Positions 41,832-50,303 of a stretch of DNA of 64,000 bases are shown one piece after another; within the stretch, counting starts at the first letter, position 1, and each line of letters opens with the position of its first letter. Origin of the DNA: JAKJGV01 sp964617565. GTDB lineage: Bacteria > Verrucomicrobiota > Kiritimatiellia > CAIQIC01 > JAGNIJ01. Location of the stretch: assembly GCA_964617565.1 (NCBI GenBank), contig CAZTYH010000006.1, positions 1 through 64,000 of the forward strand, in the 5' to 3' direction. A program made the translations under genes and the position numbers. The notes below the pieces were generated by a model. That model was given only the letters and a program-made list of their open reading frames with translations. It was not told the origin of the DNA and did not search any database.

Positions 41832-42919
41832 AGGACGTAATTCAGTCCGTGTTTCGCGAAGGCCTGTTGCTCGATGCGGACACCGAGCTTGAGCATCAGT
41901 TCCAGCGCCGCCTGCCATTCCTTGTGATGCCTGATGAAAGGGTCGTTCTTCAATGCGTCCTTCGCGCGCTTGATATCTACATCTTCCAGCGGATGCGTCG
42001 CATCTTCCAGCTTGAAGTCCTTGATATCCCACGGGGTCACTCCAAGGTAATGGGCCTGCGGCACGCAGAAGTAGCGATTAATGTGCGCCGCCTGACCGGA
42101 ACCGACCTTGAGTGTGCGGTAGATATTGCAATAGCCGTAAGGATCGCCGTCGGTGAAGGCAAGAACGGGAATTTTCTGATCGTCCACGAGGCGGCGGATG
42201 AATCGGCGGCAGGCACGCGTCGGCACACCGCTCATGGAAATGAGAATGCAGTTCGCTTTTTCGTAGTAGCGGTGGTGAACAAGACGCTGGAAAAGAGAGG
42301 CTGTTTCGATCACGAGGACCATCTTCGCCTTGCTTTGAAACCGGAGGTGTTCCACGCGCGAGGGGATGCTCCACGCGCCGGTACCGAGCTTGGTGCAGTC
42401 AATCTTGATGTCCTTGCCCGTCGCGGGGTCCATGTCAATGACTACCAGCGGGCCGCAGACATCGCCGCCGCGCTCTTCAGGGATGTATCCGAGCTGCTCG
42501 CGGTTGATCGCGAGCATGGCTTCCATGTCGTCGAGCAGCGCATCGCTTTCGGGCTGCTCGTTGAACCGGCATTCGCCCCAGCTCTTGCTGTTGTAATAGA
42601 CTTCGCGCTTGCCCGCGATGTCGTCCTTGTCCAGCAGGTCGTTCTTCGTGGTGGCCAGCAGGCGCATGGATTGCGCGAACGTTTTGACGGTGTTGTAGGA
42701 CAACGTGCGGGTGGAGGTCTTGTTGAGGATTTCGAAGTGTCCGCGCTTGAGGTCGTACTTCACATTGGCCAGCGACCGGACCGGGAAGCGCATGGACGGC
42801 TTCCGGTTCTTCTTCACAATGTCCGTATGCACTTCGCCCGCAACATTAACAATCTTCTGCGCGGCGGATTTTTTGGACACCACGTTTAGTCCATCGCCGG
42901 TTTTTTTTGATTTAGGCAT
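41832..42919 (-). CDS. top6A: DNA topoisomerase VI subunit A, 3' truncated by gap
   Basis: 362 codons of a Spo11/Top6A-type protein; the end is lost in the gap. The catalytic Tyr is in KREVYYNSKSW (about 104-114), part of the winged-helix CAP domain. The Toprim domain has the Glu in VLVIETASLF (about 202) and the metal-binding DGDPYGYCNI near 260. Type IIB topoisomerases relax and decatenate DNA as an A2B2 complex with the GHKL subunit encoded upstream. Topo VI is common in archaea and plants and sparse in bacteria. Confidence 0.9.
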
Positions 42920-42941
42920 GCGCTTTCCTCCAGATTCTTTT

Positions 42942-42968
42942 CAACGCAAAGGCGCAGAGGCGCCAAGC
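42942..42968. repeat. Inverted-repeat arm of GxxExxY cassette 3, top6A side
   Basis: CAACGCAAAGGCGCAGAGGC continues with GCCAAGC. It matches the reverse complement of the arm at 43365-43401: ACGCAAAG, then GCAGAGG, then GC(C/A)AAG. The same GCAAAG words occur in cassette 1. Confidence 0.78.
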
Positions 42969-42977
42969 ATAGTCCCT

Positions 42978-43358
42978 TCAAAGTCCGTTGACTACACGCC
43001 GAATGCCTTGAGACACCACGGCTTCGCCAAAGTTGATCAGTAATCCAAGCTTAAGTCCTGTCAGCCGGAGATAGGTCAATAATTGAGCCTCGAAAACAGG
43101 ATGCAATTCTTTCGCAGCCTTGGCTTCGACAATAACCTTTTCCTCGACAAGAACATCCAATGTTAACGGTTTAGCCAATCGGTGACCTTTATAAATCAAG
43201 GGAACATCTATCTGGCGACCCACATAAATGCCGCGAAGATGCATCTCGTGACATAGCGCTTCTTCATAGACATCCTCAAGGAGCCCCGGGCCTCCCATGA
43301 CCTTATGAGCTTCGATTGCTGCACCGATTATTTTATGACTGATCTCGTTTTCCGTCAC
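42978..43358 (-). CDS. GxxExxY family protein (PD-(D/E)XK-like), cassette 3
   Basis: A 126-residue protein, the most canonical of the three. GLLEDVYEEAL gives GxxExxY near residue 25; PLTLDVLVEEKVIVEAKAAKEL gives the D and E-x-K nuclease-like core when split at residues about 66-87; the C-terminal GLKLGLLINFG strand is present. It sits between top6B and top6A in the same direction, alone between inverted repeats at 42942-42968 and 43365-43401. The role of the family is not established. Confidence 0.9.
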   Translation of the reverse strand: MTENEISHKIIGAAIEAHKVMGGPGLLEDVYEEALCHEMHLRGIYVGRQIDVPLIYKGHRLAKPLTLDVLVEEKVIVEAKAAKELHPVFEAQLLTYLRLTGLKLGLLINFGEAVVSQGIRRVVNGL

Positions 43359-43364
43359 TCTCCG

Positions 43365-43401
43365 CTCCTCTTTGCGTCCTCTGCTTCTTTGCGTTTACCT
43401 C
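43365..43401. repeat. Inverted-repeat arm of GxxExxY cassette 3, top6B side
   Basis: CTCCTCTTTGCGTCCTCTGC continues as TTCTTTGCGTTTACCTC. It lies between the GxxExxY start and the top6B stop and pairs with the arm at 42942-42968. Confidence 0.78.
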
Positions 43402-43417
43402 TTCAATGCTCTGTCCG

Positions 43418-45232
43418 TCACACGTCGAGATGTGTTTTTTCGAGCATTCGGCTCAGTTTGGTGATGATCGTCTTTTCCTCGCGGTCCTTGAGGTCAAGGA
43501 CCTGTTTTAATCCCAGCGCGAGATGGGGGATATACAGTTCAATATAGTTTCGTTTGCGCGCGGCTTCCGCTTCGCGGCGGCGCCGGCTGAGGTACACGGA
43601 TAGCTGGCGTCCGCATTCCTGCAGGCCGAAAACCATCTCCTTGATGATCTCTGGATAATGCGCGATGGCCTCCTTGCTCTCGCTCGTGAACGGGACCCAG
43701 ACGCTGGCCATGTGCACGAGAATCACCATCGGCCCGATCGGCAGGCCGTTTCGGGGCTGGTTGAGACCGTAGGCCTTCCAGTTCACGCCGCTGACGGCAT
43801 CGGAGGCTGCACACGCGCCGGCTTGGTAGAGCAGGGGCACGCGGTTGGCGAAGCGCATCACGCGGACCGGGTCGTCGGCGCCGATCTCTTGCTTCGGATC
43901 GGGTTTGGCATACGCGATGCCCACCTCGATCTGGAATGGATTGCCGCGATACACCTCGGGGCCGCGTGTCACCGCCGTGTAGAAATCCGCTTCGATCTCC
44001 TTTTTTAGTCCCGTGATGATCGCAGCTTCGCCGATGGGCGCGAGGCAGTCGGTCGGCGGCCGCATGAGCTTTGTGTCCTGAATCGCCTTGAAGAGCGCTT
44101 CGCTCTCCTGGTGCGCGATCCGCGTCGGGTTGGCTTTCGGGTTCAACTTGGCGCGTTCGCAGATCTCGAGCGCGGACCTGTCGCTCACACGCGAGAAGTC
44201 TGTGGACAACGCTCCGCGGAGCGTTCGCGATGTCGCGTCCTTGAGCATCTGCATCAGCACGCCCAGCTCGACGCCGTGCGGGTGCGGCTTGATCTCAGTG
44301 GGCGGGGGTGGGAGCTTGGTGGCAGCGCGGAAGTATGAAACCTGAAACCTGAGACCNNNNNNNNNNNNNNNNNNNNNNNNNNNNNNNNNNNNNNNNNNNN
44401 NNNNNNNNNNNNNNNNNNNNNNNNNNNNNNNNNNNNNNNNNNNNNNNNNNNNNNNNCCTGAAACCTGAGTATCGGAGTTCTTTTGATCCTTGCTTTCCGT
44501 CTTGCCATTCTCCTTCGGCTTCAAGTGCAAGCGGTAATGCAGCTCCAAATGCGGATTCACGATCGCGCATTGCTTGAGAAACTCGTCCACCGAAAGCCGG
44601 CCGCGAACGTAGGCGGCTTCCATCTCGATCGTGACGCAGGTGCCGTGCCTGTATTCGACCGGTTTGCCGGGCTTGCCGTCTTCGCGGACTGGACAGAAGG
44701 TGGGGATCCAATCCACTTCTTCGTCCACGAGGATGGTCGGCTTGTTTCCGCGCGTATCAATCTGCACCTCCATCCGGTGCGCCTTCTTGTTGCCTTTCGT
44801 CTTCGAAAATATCCGGGTGGAGGATCCGGTGGTGAGCTGGCCGTACATCCCCGCGGCGCTGATGCCGATGCCCTGTTGACCGCGCGACATGCGCAGGCGG
44901 TGAAATTTCGAGCCATACAGGAGCTTGGCGAAAATCTTCGGGATCTGTTGCCGCACAATGCCCGGCCCGTTGTCCGTGATACTCACGCGGAACCGGTCGT
45001 CCGCGATTTGCTGAATATCCACGCTGATTTCCGGCAGGATGCCGCCTTCCTCGCACGCGTCCAGCGAGTTGTCCACCGCCTCTTTCACGGCGGTGAGCAG
45101 CGCCTTGCGCGGGCTGTCGAAGCCGAGTAGGTGCCGGTTTTTCAGGAAGAACTCGGACACGGAAATTTCGCGCTGCTTCTGCGCCATGCTCTCGGCGGTT
45201 TCGGTGGATAGTATTTTCGGTTTTTTTGCCAT
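43418..45232 (-). CDS. top6B: DNA topoisomerase VI subunit B, interrupted by gap
   Basis: The ATPase subunit of topo VI, about 600 residues including 100 N at 44357-44456. The GHKL domain has KEAVDNSLDACEEGG, TDNGPGI and MSRGQQGIGISAAGMYG. After the gap, LPPPPTEIKPHPHGVELG starts the H2TH region, and the transducer Lys loop is in LNQPRNGLPIGP. ATG 45232 (MAKKPKILSTETAESM) is chosen; the frame continues to 45304. A heptanucleotide repeat borders the gap and encodes an extra linker, so the linker length is uncertain. The downstream top6A is separated from it by GxxExxY cassette 3. Confidence 0.9.
   Translation of the reverse strand: MAKKPKILSTETAESMAQKQREISVSEFFLKNRHLLGFDSPRKALLTAVKEAVDNSLDACEEGGILPEISVDIQQIADDRFRVSITDNGPGIVRQQIPKIFAKLLYGSKFHRLRMSRGQQGIGISAAGMYGQLTTGSSTRIFSKTKGNKKAHRMEVQIDTRGNKPTILVDEEVDWIPTFCPVREDGKPGKPVEYRHGTCVTIEMEAAYVRGRLSVDEFLKQCAIVNPHLELHYRLHLKPKENGKTESKDQKNSDTQVSXXXXXXXXXXXXXXXXXXXXXXXXXXXXXXXXXXGLRFQVSYFRAATKLPPPPTEIKPHPHGVELGVLMQMLKDATSRTLRGALSTDFSRVSDRSALEICERAKLNPKANPTRIAHQESEALFKAIQDTKLMRPPTDCLAPIGEAAIITGLKKEIEADFYTAVTRGPEVYRGNPFQIEVGIAYAKPDPKQEIGADDPVRVMRFANRVPLLYQAGACAASDAVSGVNWKAYGLNQPRNGLPIGPMVILVHMASVWVPFTSESKEAIAHYPEIIKEMVFGLQECGRQLSVYLSRRRREAEAARKRNYIELYIPHLALGLKQVLDLKDREEKTIITKLSRMLEKTHLDV
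44336..44469. repeat. TGAAACC heptanucleotide repeat around a gap within top6B
   Basis: TGAAACC-TGAAACC-TGAGACC (44336-44356) ends at the N run, and CCTGAAACCTGAG (44457-44469) resumes after it. The period is seven bases. The gap was probably caused by this repeat. Confidence 0.7.
44357..44456. other. Scaffold gap of 100 N
   Basis: Exactly 100 N inside top6B. It is flanked on both sides by the same heptanucleotide repeat, consistent with an assembly break in a repeat. Confidence 0.95.
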
Positions 45233-45288
45233 GACACTCCTCGTAATCGGAAAACGTCTAAAGTAGCGATCTTCGTGTTTTCGAGCAA

Positions 45289-45316
45289 GTAGAAGCGGTC
45301 TCAAGACCGCTTCTAC
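45289..45316. repeat. GTAGAAGCGGTCT palindrome, copy 4
   Basis: GTAGAAGCGGTCT-CA-AGACCGCTTCTAC, 13-bp perfect arms. It lies just upstream of top6B and 16 bases before the TTTTCCAAT compound repeat. Confidence 0.85.
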
Positions 45317-45331
45317 AAGAAGACGGGAAAT

Positions 45332-45396
45332 TTTCCAATGGTTGGAAAAATGGCCGCCATTTTTTCCAATCCGCCAAAGGCGGACAAGTGATTGGA
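45332..45396. repeat. Compound TTTTCCAAT palindrome with 19-bp insert, second copy
   Basis: The first palindrome TTTTCCAATGGTTGGAAAA (45331-45349) is followed by a short spacer and a second, TTTTTTCCAAT, that is split by CCGCCAAAGGCGGACAAGT (45371-45389) before GATTGGAAAAAA. Same organisation as 23816-23887 with the insert in the other orientation. Confidence 0.78.
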
Positions 45397-45443
45397 AAAA
45401 ACTTCCGCCGGGGTCCGGTGCGACGTATGATGATGTACTTCAC

Positions 45444-46868
45444 ATGAGCGCCGCACAAAAATGGATCGCCTGGACGGTGGGCGTGATCGTGCTGCTGGTG
45501 GCAACGATTGCCGGATTGATCGCCGCGGGCCGCAGCAGGGCAACCCCCTGGCCGGAACGGCTTTCCCACGTGCGCCTTGAGCCGAGCCGTCCGATTCTGC
45601 GCGAGAGCGACGTTACACCGGATAACGCATTCTTTTATTTGAGGCAGCTTACCCAGCCCGATGATGAAATGCGCAAAGCGTGGAGCGAGGATGAGTGGGC
45701 GAGGTTTTCCGCATGCGGATGGGACGGCGGCGAATTTCCGGCGCTGCAGGCGAGCGTGGAAGCTTTCTCGAATGCGTTAGCTCTCGTGGATCAGGCGGTG
45801 AGCCTCCCGGACTGCCAGATGGCGACGATTGACGACTTCATGACCCCTATGCCTTACGTATCGTCCATTCTCCGGATGTCGCGCCTGAGTATTGTGATGG
45901 CCGAGCGGTCTGCCGCGAAGGGGCGATGGGACGAGGCGGAGAAAATCTACAGGCGGGGACTGATCGCGAGCGATTACATCAGCCGGGGTGGTCCGCTGAT
46001 CGGCCACCTCGTGAATTATGCGGGTATTTCGACGTTATGCGGGAGCCTGCGCCGCGTGGTGTTGGAGAGCGACCCTCCGGCGCATTTCCTGGAGGATATG
46101 ATTGTTTTTTTGGATGGCCTGGACCGGAATGCGGAGCCGTTTGCCGAGGCCATACGGTATGAGTATCTCGGTTTTCAAAGCGTGCTGCCGATGGTTTTTT
46201 CGGATTTCGGCTCGCTGGTCAGTTTGACTGACGGCGAGACCGTTTCGCGGCCACCGATTCATTTCCTTAAATGGCCAATCATATTTCTCACGGGCAGTTC
46301 GCTGGATCGCATGCAGCGTGATAGTGCCGCCGTTTATTCGCACCTGGTGGACATCGCTTCAACAACTCACGAGGACGGGCGCAGCATTGACGGAAATCTG
46401 CCCGGATTCGGCAGGGAGCCCGGCCTGCTCGTGAGAATCGGCGAGTTTACGGACAATGGCCTCGGGCGTGTTCTCGTGCAGCTTCTCGCCCCGGCGCTTG
46501 GCCAGGCACGCTCACGATGGTTTCTTTCCCGCGTGGACTTGCGTGCGACGCGCGTAATCCTGGCCGTGAAGCTATGGAAGATGAAGCATGGTCGCTGGCC
46601 GGAGTCGCTTGAGCAACTGGTTCCGGATTTTCTTCCCGTGGTGCCTGACGATCCGTTTACGCGCGCTCCGGAGCCGCTGAAGTATGTGAGGGAAGAAGAT
46701 CACTTTATTGTTTATAGTGTTGGGGCTGACGGCATGGATGAAGGCGGGCGGCATCAATGGGACCAGGAGCGTCCGTCCATCATGAAGGCGGACGCCTGTT
46801 TTGGTTCGGAGGAGTTTGAGATTCGGTGCCGACGATGGATGACACAAGCGAAACAGGAACAGGATTGA
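45444..46868 (+). CDS. Membrane-anchored hypothetical protein
   Basis: A 474-residue protein of unknown function. A single N-terminal transmembrane helix lies at about 8-30 (IAWTVGVIVLLVATIAGLIAAG). The rest is helical and extracytoplasmic by the positive-inside rule. The C-terminal segment KLWKMKHGRWPESLEQLVPD, then DDPFTRAPEPLKYV and YSVGADGMDEGG, is a module common in planctomycete and verrucomicrobial proteins and recalls the C-terminus of type II secretion pseudopilins. The ATG at 45444 is chosen because the open frame back to 45342 runs through the palindromic repeat. Confidence 0.6.
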   Translation: MSAAQKWIAWTVGVIVLLVATIAGLIAAGRSRATPWPERLSHVRLEPSRPILRESDVTPDNAFFYLRQLTQPDDEMRKAWSEDEWARFSACGWDGGEFPALQASVEAFSNALALVDQAVSLPDCQMATIDDFMTPMPYVSSILRMSRLSIVMAERSAAKGRWDEAEKIYRRGLIASDYISRGGPLIGHLVNYAGISTLCGSLRRVVLESDPPAHFLEDMIVFLDGLDRNAEPFAEAIRYEYLGFQSVLPMVFSDFGSLVSLTDGETVSRPPIHFLKWPIIFLTGSSLDRMQRDSAAVYSHLVDIASTTHEDGRSIDGNLPGFGREPGLLVRIGEFTDNGLGRVLVQLLAPALGQARSRWFLSRVDLRATRVILAVKLWKMKHGRWPESLEQLVPDFLPVVPDDPFTRAPEPLKYVREEDHFIVYSVGADGMDEGGRHQWDQERPSIMKADACFGSEEFEIRCRRWMTQAKQEQD

Positions 46869-46887
46869 TTATTCGAGGAGGCGAAAC

Positions 46888-47166
46888 ATGGTTACCGCAC
46901 TGGTGTTGCTGAATGTCGAACGAAACAAGGTTAACGACGTCGCGGGAAAACTCGCGGAGATGGAGGGTATTTCCGAAGTGTATTCCGTCGCGGGCGAGTT
47001 CGATCTCGTGGCAATCATCCGCGTGAAAGAAAATGAAGCGCTGGCCGAGATGGTGACGAACCATCTCTTGAAGGTCGGCGGCATCACCCGCTCCCAGACG
47101 CTTATCGCCTTCCGCGTGTACTCCCGCCACGACCTGGAGGCGATGTTCTCGATCGGGGAAAAGTAG
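46888..47166 (+). CDS. Stand-alone Lrp/AsnC ligand-binding (RAM) domain protein
   Basis: A 92-residue protein consisting only of the RAM domain that binds amino acids in Lrp/AsnC regulators: VTALVLLNVE, GKLAEMEGISEVYSVAGEFD, then IRVKENEAL and the ITRSQTLIAFRVY strand. It has no HTH, so it cannot bind DNA alone. Stand-alone RAM proteins may modulate full-length Lrp proteins. A strong GAGGAGG site precedes the ATG. Confidence 0.9.
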   Translation: MVTALVLLNVERNKVNDVAGKLAEMEGISEVYSVAGEFDLVAIIRVKENEALAEMVTNHLLKVGGITRSQTLIAFRVYSRHDLEAMFSIGEK

Positions 47167-47376
47167 GGCGATGCGGGATGCGAGGTCCCAACGATCTGCA
47201 TCGGCGCCTGCGCGTTGTTCGGATTGGGCTCCCTCTGGCGCTTCCTGCTCGCACTGTTCCCCGGCGGGCGCATCTAAAAAGCTGTCTGCCTCGCTCAAAT
47301 ATTGCATTCTAGCATACAGTATGTGTGCATAGATGAGGGGATGTGTAATCGTTTCGGTTTCTCATGAGACATAACA

Positions 47377-47946
47377 ATGAGCGAAAGTAATTCAATGACC
47401 GTAATGGCCGTAGACGCAATGATTCACACGATTCGTGGATGCAGGGTGATTCTCGATTCAGACCTTGCCCGCATATACGGAGTGCCGACCAAAAGACTGA
47501 ACGAGCAAGTCAAACGCAACAAGGATCGATTCCCTGAAGACTTCGCGTTTGTGCTTACAAGAGAAGAGGTTAGGGGTTTGAGGTCGCAAATTGCGACCTC
47601 AAACGGCCGCGGTGGGGCTCGCTATTTGCCCATGGCCTTCACCGAACACGGAGCGCTGATGGCGGCAAATGTGTTGAGCAGCGACGAGGCGGTGAAAATG
47701 AGCGTGGTGGTTGTCCGGGCATTTGTGCGAATGCGTGAAGCATTGAGCGCAACGGCGGAACTGAGACGAAAGTTGACCGAACTCGAAGACCGATTAACAG
47801 AACGCTTGGATAAGCATGAGCAGGCCATTGTGCGTATCCTGCGTGAAATTGACGCGCTGATGTCGCCTGCCTCCTCGCCGAAACGCATCGGGTTTCATGT
47901 GCGTGAAAAGCGCGGCTTATACAGAGCTCGATCACGCAAAGAATGA
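47377..47946 (+). CDS. ORF6N domain protein (phage antirepressor-like)
   Basis: A 189-residue protein. The ORF6N domain covers about 12-100: IRGCRVILDSDLARIYGVPT, KRNKDRFPEDFAFVLT, RGGARYLPMAFTEHGALMAA. A coiled-coil tail follows (AELRRKLTELEDRLTERLDK). ORF6N domains occur in phage and mobile-element DNA-binding proteins, but single chromosomal copies are frequent. No other phage gene is nearby. The preceding 200 bases hold no gene. Confidence 0.88.
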   Translation: MSESNSMTVMAVDAMIHTIRGCRVILDSDLARIYGVPTKRLNEQVKRNKDRFPEDFAFVLTREEVRGLRSQIATSNGRGGARYLPMAFTEHGALMAANVLSSDEAVKMSVVVVRAFVRMREALSATAELRRKLTELEDRLTERLDKHEQAIVRILREIDALMSPASSPKRIGFHVREKRGLYRARSRKE

Positions 47947-47958
47947 GCGGTCGTCCCG

Positions 47959-49035
47959 TCACGCGTTATGCCGGATGTGCATGACGTCGCCGTCCTGCAC
48001 TTCGTAGGTTTTGCCTTCGAGGCGGAGGGTGGCGTTTTTCTGGCATTCGGACCATGACTGGGTCTTGAGCAATTCTTCGTTTCGCACGACTTCGGCACGG
48101 ATGAACCCGCGTTCGAGGTCGGTATGAATCTTGCCCGCCGCGTGCAATGCCTGTGTGCCGCGCCGGATCGTCCACGCGCGCACTTCGTCTTCGCCGACGG
48201 TGAAGAAGCTGATCAGGTCGAGCAGGCGGTACGCCGCCTGTATGAATCGTACGCGCGCGGGCTCGTTGAGCCCGTAATCCTTCAGGAACGCGACCTGCGC
48301 TTCATCGTCAAGCTGCGCCATTTCGGCTTCCAGTGTCGCGCAGAAGATCAACGGCTCCAATCCGAGCTTCGCACACGACGTGCGCAACGCGTCGAGTCCG
48401 CTGCCGTCGAGCCGGTCCTCGGAAACATTCGCGACAACCATGACGGGCTTGGCAGATAGCAGCTGCAGGCTGCGCGTGGCCTTCTCCTCCTCAGGCGAGA
48501 GCGCGGTCAGCGTTCGTAGCGGAAGCTCTTTCTCCATGTGCGCCCGGCATTTCTCGAGGGCGGAGGCTTCCATCTCGTTGACCTTGAGGCCGCGTCCTTT
48601 TTCGTGCGCGATCTTTTCCAATCGCTTCTCCGTGCGTTCGAGGTCGGTCACGACGAGTTCGAGCAGGACCGATTCGAGTTGCTCCGCGGGATCAACAGGC
48701 TTCCCGCGATAGTCCATTTCGCCGAAGGCCTGTGCAACAATCACGAACGCGTCCGCGTCGCCGAGGAACGTGGTGAGCTGGCTGAGCGCACCCTTGCCGT
48801 CGGGGGTGGGAGGCATCGCGACGTCCACGAAGGTGACTTCCGCGGGCGTGTACTTTTTCGGTTTGTACATGTCACGCAGTGCGGCGAGTCGCTCGTCCGG
48901 AACCTTCACGGTTCCGAGATGGTGTTGCCCTTTCGTGAAAGAGCTCTGTCCTTCCGGCGTGGTCGTCAATGCGTTGAATACCGTGGATTTTCCGGCGCGC
49001 GGCGCCCCGATCAGAAATAGTTGTAAAGCTGGCAT
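47959..49035 (-). CDS. ychF: OBG-family ATPase/GTPase YchF
   Basis: A 358-residue YchF/OLA1 protein that hydrolyses ATP and binds ribosomes. The P-loop GAPRAGKSTVFNAL is at about 7-20 and the NVSED specificity motif follows near 215 in place of NKxD, as in YchF. A coiled coil (about 130-180) and a C-terminal TGS-type domain (VGEDEVRAWTIRRGTQALHA through the HTDLERGFIRAEV strand) complete it. ATG 49035 is chosen; the frame continues upstream through an inverted repeat. Confidence 0.92.
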   Translation of the reverse strand: MPALQLFLIGAPRAGKSTVFNALTTTPEGQSSFTKGQHHLGTVKVPDERLAALRDMYKPKKYTPAEVTFVDVAMPPTPDGKGALSQLTTFLGDADAFVIVAQAFGEMDYRGKPVDPAEQLESVLLELVVTDLERTEKRLEKIAHEKGRGLKVNEMEASALEKCRAHMEKELPLRTLTALSPEEEKATRSLQLLSAKPVMVVANVSEDRLDGSGLDALRTSCAKLGLEPLIFCATLEAEMAQLDDEAQVAFLKDYGLNEPARVRFIQAAYRLLDLISFFTVGEDEVRAWTIRRGTQALHAAGKIHTDLERGFIRAEVVRNEELLKTQSWSECQKNATLRLEGKTYEVQDGDVMHIRHNA

Positions 49036-49054
49036 GCGGAGTGTTCTAGCCGCA

Positions 49055-49122
49055 AACAACGCGAAAGACACGAAAAAATTGAAGACTTCTGTTTTCGCGT
49101 ATTTCGTGTATTTCGTAGTTTC
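49055..49122. repeat. Gene-less CGCGAAA inverted repeat before hemW
   Basis: The left arm AACAACGCGAAAGACACGAA (49055-49074) and the right arm (49092-49122, TTTTCGCGTATTTCGTGTAT then TTCGTAGTTTC) are imperfect reverse complements made of ACGAAA words. It fills the divergent ychF-hemW spacer, ending one base before the hemW ATG. Confidence 0.75.
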
Positions 49123-49123
49123 A

Positions 49124-50233
49124 ATGTCTGGACTCTACATTCATGTGCCGTTTTGTGAGCGCAAATGCCGGTATTGCGATTTCTTTTCCGTGCCGCGCCG
49201 CCAGGATTTGCAAAACGTCTTTCTGGATGCCCTGGAGATCGAGCTTTCGCGACTCCCGGAGGGATTCAAACCGGATACCGTCTTTGTGGGAGGCGGCACG
49301 CCGACCGTTCTTGCTGCTGCTCAGTTGGAACGATTGCTGGGGCTGATAAGCAACGTCGCGGCTCCTGAGGAATGGACCGTCGAGGCGAATCCGGGGACGC
49401 TGGACCGGGAAAAAGCGGCCATGCTGAAGCGCGCAGGCGTGAACCGCGTGTCGCTGGGCATTCAATCCTTCGAGTCCGCAAATCTTTCATTCCTCGGACG
49501 CATTCATACTGCTGACGAAGCGAGTACCGCCTTCGCGCTGCTGCGCGAGACGGGGTTCGACAACATCAGCGTGGACCTGATGTATGCCATTCCGGGATCG
49601 GCGCGCACCACGCTGGAGGCCGATTTGCGCCGTGTGATCGAACTCAAGCCCGAGCACGTGGCCTGTTATGCGCTGATCTTCGAGGAGGGCACGGAGCTGA
49701 CGCGCATGCGCGACGCGGGCGAGATTCGGGAGGTGGATGATGACGAGCAGTTGGAGCAGTACCAGTTGATTCGGCGCACGCTCGGAGATGCAGGTTTGCG
49801 GCATTACGAGATCTCTAATTTTGCGCGACCGGGCTTCGAGTGCAGACACAACGTGCTCTATTGGAGCGGCGGCGAATACATCGGTTGCGGGCCGGCGGCG
49901 CATTCCCATTGGGAAAAAGTGCGATGGTCCAATGTTCGGGATGTGCAGTCGTATTGCGATGCGATGAAGGTGGGGAAATCAGCGCGCGATTTCGAAGAAA
50001 AACTTGAGCCTGAGGCGAAAGCCCGCGAAACGCTGGTGATGAGCCTGCGCTTGCTCGATGGCGTGTCGCGGGAGGACTTCCGCGCAGCGACAGGATTCGA
50101 CTATCGCGCGTTGCGTGGCGCGGAGATTGAGCGGTTGGTCGGGCTCGGGATGTTGGAGGACGACGGGGTGCGGTTAAGGCTGACGGAGCAGGGGTTGTTT
50201 GTGAGTGACTCCGTATTTGTGGAGTTGGTGTGA
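49124..50233 (+). CDS. hemW: Heme chaperone HemW, radical SAM
   Basis: A 369-residue radical-SAM protein of the HemN/HemW type. The iron-sulfur Cys motif CERKCRYC lies at about 11-18, followed by FVGGGTPT, the TVEANPGT strand, VNRVSLGIQSF and SVDLMYAIPGS. It lacks the N-terminal extension of true oxygen-independent coproporphyrinogen oxidases and fits HemW, a heme-transfer chaperone. ATG 49124 starts MSGLYIHVPFCE. It has no normal leader: the inverted repeat ends just before the ATG, as with prfA. Confidence 0.92.
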   Translation: MSGLYIHVPFCERKCRYCDFFSVPRRQDLQNVFLDALEIELSRLPEGFKPDTVFVGGGTPTVLAAAQLERLLGLISNVAAPEEWTVEANPGTLDREKAAMLKRAGVNRVSLGIQSFESANLSFLGRIHTADEASTAFALLRETGFDNISVDLMYAIPGSARTTLEADLRRVIELKPEHVACYALIFEEGTELTRMRDAGEIREVDDDEQLEQYQLIRRTLGDAGLRHYEISNFARPGFECRHNVLYWSGGEYIGCGPAAHSHWEKVRWSNVRDVQSYCDAMKVGKSARDFEEKLEPEAKARETLVMSLRLLDGVSREDFRAATGFDYRALRGAEIERLVGLGMLEDDGVRLRLTEQGLFVSDSVFVELV

Positions 50234-50303
50234 GTGCTCCCACCGGCTGATTGATCACTCTATACTACTATTCGTCTACTTCTTGTTTTCTTGAGAAGAT
50301 TTT

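Noticed and set aside
47377..47946. Prophage signalled by ORF6N
   Set aside because: No integrase, capsid or terminase gene is nearby; an isolated ORF6N gene is not evidence of a prophage.
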